Source: Oscillospiraceae bacterium (lineage in GTDB: Bacteria > Bacillota > Clostridia > Oscillospirales > Ruminococcaceae). From it: a stretch of 64,000 nt of DNA. The notes beneath the pieces were generated by a model that saw only the letters and a program-made list of their open reading frames with translations, made no database searches and was not told where the DNA came from. Positions 61,161 through 64,000 of the stretch are shown piece by piece; the first letter of the stretch is position 1; every line of letters begins with the position of its first letter. The stretch covers positions 558,001 to 622,000 of the forward strand of contig CP107211.1 of assembly GCA_025757845.1 (NCBI GenBank). Reading direction: 5' to 3'. Position numbers and translations under genes: made by a program.

Positions 61161-62090
61161 TTACAGTTTTGCGATGGCAGCTTCGATCATGGCCTGTGCT
61201 TCGGCCACGATGGGCTCATCCTCCGGGATCAGGCCGGGCATGGGCTCGCGCACGCCGCCCAGCTCCAGACCATACATCCGGCGCAGGATCTCCTTCTGCA
61301 CGGCGTACAGGTTGCCGTGGGCTTCGCACATCTTGTAGATGATGCGGTCGGCGTCGTACTGGATGGCCTGTGCTTCTTTGATCTCGCCCTTGTTGATGTG
61401 GTCGTTCATGGCCAGGTACAGCTCCGGCATCACGGCGTAGGTGCCGCCGATGCCGCCGTCGGCACCGATCACACGGCCGGAAACGAACTGCTCATCGGGG
61501 CCGTTGAACACCACGAAGTTGCCCTCGCCGCGGGCGGCGATGCCGGCATCCTTGAACATCTGGATGTCCTGGGTGGGCATGGAGCTGTTCTTCACGGCCA
61601 CCACGTTGGGGTTCTTCAGCATCTCCTTCAGCAGGCTCATGGTCAGGGCTGTGCCAGCCAGCTGGGGGATGTTGTAGATGACGAACTCGGTGTTGGGAGC
61701 AGCCGCGGACATGTCGTTCCAGTACTTGGCAATGGCGTACTCCGGCAGGTGGAAGTAGATGGGCGGGATGGAAGCGATGGCGTCCACGCCCACGCTCTCG
61801 GCATGGCGGGCCAGCTCCACGCTGTCGGCGGTGTTGTTGCAGCCAACATGAGCAATGACGGTGATCTTGCCCTTGGCCTCGCTCATCACAGCCTCCAGAA
61901 CGGTCTTGCGCTCGTCCACATGCTGGTAGATGCACTCGCCGGAGGAGCCGCCCACATACACGCCCTTGACGCCCTTGGCGATCAGGTGGCGGGTGAGGGC
62001 CTTGACGCCCTCCACCGAGATGTTGCCCTCTGCGTCATAGCAGGCGTAAAAGGCAGGGAACACACCCTGATATTTGGTGATATCTTTCAT
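61161..62090 (-). CDS. nanA: N-acetylneuraminate lyase
   Basis: 309 residues. DapA-superfamily barrel with GVYVGGSSGECIYQHVDERK, FVIYNIPQLAGTALT (catalytic Tyr) and VVAVKNSSM (Schiff-base Lys). GSSGE and YNIP identify the lyase branch rather than dihydrodipicolinate synthase. Cleaves Neu5Ac to ManNAc and pyruvate. Weak -10-like TATACT upstream at 62116-62121 on the minus strand. Confidence 0.92.
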   Translation of the reverse strand: MKDITKYQGVFPAFYACYDAEGNISVEGVKALTRHLIAKGVKGVYVGGSSGECIYQHVDERKTVLEAVMSEAKGKITVIAHVGCNNTADSVELARHAESVGVDAIASIPPIYFHLPEYAIAKYWNDMSAAAPNTEFVIYNIPQLAGTALTMSLLKEMLKNPNVVAVKNSSMPTQDIQMFKDAGIAARGEGNFVVFNGPDEQFVSGRVIGADGGIGGTYAVMPELYLAMNDHINKGEIKEAQAIQYDADRIIYKMCEAHGNLYAVQKEILRRMYGLELGGVREPMPGLIPEDEPIVAEAQAMIEAAIAKL

Positions 62091-62365
62091 GGGTCAATAT
62101 CCTTCTTTCTGTAGTATAAACAGATACACGTTTCGTACTGCACTTAAACCTGCTCCCGGTCCAGCAAGCCCCATAGACTTGTGTTCCGGGCAACGGTATC
62201 AGTGCCCTCTTGCGGTGCCCTGCATCCGCTTCGACCCTTGGGCGGGTCTTGCGTCTTGCAGACCGCTGCGCCAAAAATTGCTCCCTGTACTCCCCTTTTT
62301 GTCACTTGCGTGACATCTTCCCCCGGAGCGGGGGAAGTCTTTGGCCGCAGGCCGCGGTCGAAATT
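62091..62365 (-). repeat. Intergenic stretch with REP-like hairpins
   Basis: No gene. Two consecutive stems, GTCAC-TTGC-GTGAC (62301-62314) and CTTCCCCC-GGAGC-GGGGGAAG (62317-62337), lie next to the permease stop. They look like short palindromic repeats or a partial terminator between the transporter and nanA; the same sequence is not repeated elsewhere in the window. Confidence 0.45.
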
Positions 62366-63340
62366 TTAGCCCTTAACAGCACCCATTGCGATGCCCTTGG
62401 TGAAGTACTTCTGGAAAATGAGGAAGATGATGATGATAGGCACGGCGGCCAGTGCGGCACCGGCCATGATCAGACCGAAGTCGGTGCTGTTCTCGGCCTG
62501 CAGCTTTGCAATGCCCAGCGAGATGGTCAGGTTGCTGGTGCTGGACAGCATGATCAACTGCATGAAGTAGTCGTTCCAGCTGTTGATGAAGGTGAAGATG
62601 GCCAGTGCGCCGATGCCGGGCTTGACCATGGGCAGCACGATCTTGACAAAGGTGCGTGCCTCGCTGGCACCGTCGATGCGGGCAGCTTCCAGCATTTCGG
62701 TGGGGATGCCCTCACTGAACTGCTTCATCAGGAACACGCCAAAGGGCCAGCCCACGATGGGGAAGATAACGGCCCAGATGGTGTTGTACAGATTCAAAGC
62801 ACTCATCTCGCGCAGCAGGGGGATCAGGATGACCTGCTTGGGCAGAGCCATTGCGCACACGATGAGGGTGAACAGCAGCTTGCGGCCCACAAAGCGCTTC
62901 TTGGCCAGCGCATAACCGGCCATGGCGGCGGTGATGCAGGTGAAGATCATGGACATGACGGCCATGAACACGGTATTGATCATCCAGCGGATGGCAGCGG
63001 GTGCCATGGGGCCCACCGAGAAGTAGATGGGCTCGCCGTCGGCGCTGAACTTGCTGCCGAAGGGCACGGCCAGCTGCCACAGCGGGGCACTCTTGCCGGC
63101 AAACAGCTTCTGGTAGTTGGTCAGCACCCACTGGCTGGGCCACCACTCCGGGGTAGTGGCGTTGATGGCGGCACCGGTCTTGAAGGAGCCGGTGATGATC
63201 CAGTACAGCGGGAACGCGAACAGCACAGCCACGATGCTGATGAGGATGATGGCCAGGATCGTGTAGGCACTTGCCTGCTTGAGCTTGCTGGGATGACGTT
63301 TCAGCGGTTTTTGCTTTTTGGTTGCAGCAGTTGCACTCAT
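62366..63340 (-). CDS. Sugar ABC permease, MalG-like (sialic acid)
   Basis: 324 residues, six membrane segments after a cytoplasmic tail. The EAA motif is EMLEAARIDGASEARTFVKIVLPMVKPG. CUT1 family. Operon with nanA and the paired permease suggests sialic acid uptake (SatC-like); substrate is inferred from context. Confidence 0.88.
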   Translation of the reverse strand: MSATAATKKQKPLKRHPSKLKQASAYTILAIILISIVAVLFAFPLYWIITGSFKTGAAINATTPEWWPSQWVLTNYQKLFAGKSAPLWQLAVPFGSKFSADGEPIYFSVGPMAPAAIRWMINTVFMAVMSMIFTCITAAMAGYALAKKRFVGRKLLFTLIVCAMALPKQVILIPLLREMSALNLYNTIWAVIFPIVGWPFGVFLMKQFSEGIPTEMLEAARIDGASEARTFVKIVLPMVKPGIGALAIFTFINSWNDYFMQLIMLSSTSNLTISLGIAKLQAENSTDFGLIMAGAALAAVPIIIIFLIFQKYFTKGIAMGAVKG

Positions 63341-63355
63341 TGCTCGGCACCTCCC

Positions 63356-64000
63356 TTAATTATCCTGGTTGCCCAGCTTGAACTGGACAGCCGACAGGAT
63401 GGCGATGATGACCGCCAGCACAACGCCCATGGCATTGCCGTAGCCGTAGCGGTACAGCTTGAACGCGGTGTAGTAGATGTAGTACATAATGGTGTCGGTG
63501 CTGTGGTTGGGGCCGCCGGAAGTCAACAGCTGGATCAGCGCAAAGCACTGGAAGGAGTTGATGGTGGTGATGACCAGAATGTACAGGGTGGTGGGCATGA
63601 TGGCGGGCCACTTGATCTTCCAGAAGCACTGGAAATCGGTAGCGCCGTCCACTTCGGCGGCTTCCACGATGGACTGGTCCACGTTGCCCAGGGCCGAAAC
63701 ATACAGCACGATGGGCTGACCCACCGAGGTGGTGAGAAGGATCAGGATGATGCAGCCCAGTGCAAACCGCTCGTCACCCAGCCAGTTGATGTTTTTGTCG
63801 ATGAGGCCCAGGCTCTTGCCCAGATAGTTGAAGATGCCGTAGTAGTTGTTGTACATCCACTTCCACACCACGGTGACGGCAACGGAGCCGGTGACCACGG
63901 GCAGGTAGAACACGCAGCGGAAAAGGCTGGTGGCCCACTCCGGCAGGTCTACGATGGCCGAGGAGACCCACAGCGAAAAGACGCAGGTCACGGGCACCGA
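63356..64000 (-). CDS. Sugar ABC permease, UgpA/MalF-like (partial)
   Basis: The last 215 residues of a CUT1 permease; the N-terminus lies beyond the window. EAA motif as SIVEAAEVDGATDFQCFWKIKWPAI; later ITTINSFQCFALIQLLTSGGPNHSTDTI. Pairs with the downstream permease; the binding protein gene is expected further upstream. Confidence 0.88.
   Translation of the reverse strand, partial: SVPVTCVFSLWVSSAIVDLPEWATSLFRCVFYLPVVTGSVAVTVVWKWMYNNYYGIFNYLGKSLGLIDKNINWLGDERFALGCIILILLTTSVGQPIVLYVSALGNVDQSIVEAAEVDGATDFQCFWKIKWPAIMPTTLYILVITTINSFQCFALIQLLTSGGPNHSTDTIMYYIYYTAFKLYRYGYGNAMGVVLAVIIAILSAVQFKLGNQDN

Overview
Organism and composition. The window is a low-GC-phylum (Firmicutes) chromosome with an unusually GC-rich backbone. 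Core gene content (mglBAC, mgtE, NCS2 permease, GltS/TAXI, sialic acid catabolism, DUF6465) and strong AGGAGG-type ribosome sites fit a gut Oscillospiraceae/Ruminococcaceae member. Faecalibacterium or a close relative is my best guess by inference; nothing in the window fixes the species. The first 31.5 kb is visibly more AT-rich than the rest and carries mobile-element and defence genes. From about 32 kb on the sequence reads as ordinary chromosome, apart from a phage head-gene cluster at 42.9-52.4 kb.

Accessory island, 1-28.7 kb. A minus-strand module (1-7.4 kb) holds a clipped serine recombinase, LPD28 and DUF3846 proteins, two AAA+ ATPases of mobile-element type, a DUF1071 single-strand annealing protein, a YqaJ exonuclease and a DUF932 protein split at an ATGA. 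Divergent from it, a plus-strand operon starts from a strong promoter overlapped by a perfect 13-bp inverted repeat. It runs fic - brxA - brxB - brxC - small ORF - HEPN protein - pglX - SMC-like ATPase - PD-(D/E)XK-like nuclease - pglZ - brxL - GmrSD-like endonuclease. This is a type 1 BREX phage-defence locus carrying three extra defence modules. Behind it lie a decayed helicase gene, an XRE-DUF3990 toxin-like pair, and a tRNA 3' fragment (28666-28715) that looks like an attachment-site scar.

Small resistance element, 28.7-31.7 kb. Two diverged 150-bp direct repeats flank a lincosamide nucleotidyltransferase gene, a large serine recombinase and a hairpin plus TAGTGTGTTA sequence matching the oriT of MobV (pMV158-type) relaxases, with no relaxase gene. 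Next to it is the 3' stub of a Cof-type HAD phosphatase gene.

Chromosomal backbone, 32-42.5 kb and 53-64 kb. mgtE sits behind a leader with mutually exclusive terminator and antiterminator stems. It is followed by an NCS2 purine permease, a TAXI-GltS transporter pair and the mglBAC sugar ABC transporter. After the tRNA-His and tRNA-Arg genes come a PAP2 phosphatase, DUF1643, a ParB-like/BMP fusion, a phosphoesterase and a sialic acid operon (two ABC permeases, nanA, yhcH, nanE, nanK, SGNH esterase), cut by the window end.

Head-gene cluster, 42.9-52.4 kb. Nine plus-strand genes encode terminase, portal, a Prp protease fused to a scaffold-like domain, an N4-gp56-type capsid protein and connector/ejection-like proteins. 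No integrase, tail-tape, lysis or replication gene is present. The cluster matches the host in composition and ends beside tandem repeats derived from the 3' end of tRNA-His.
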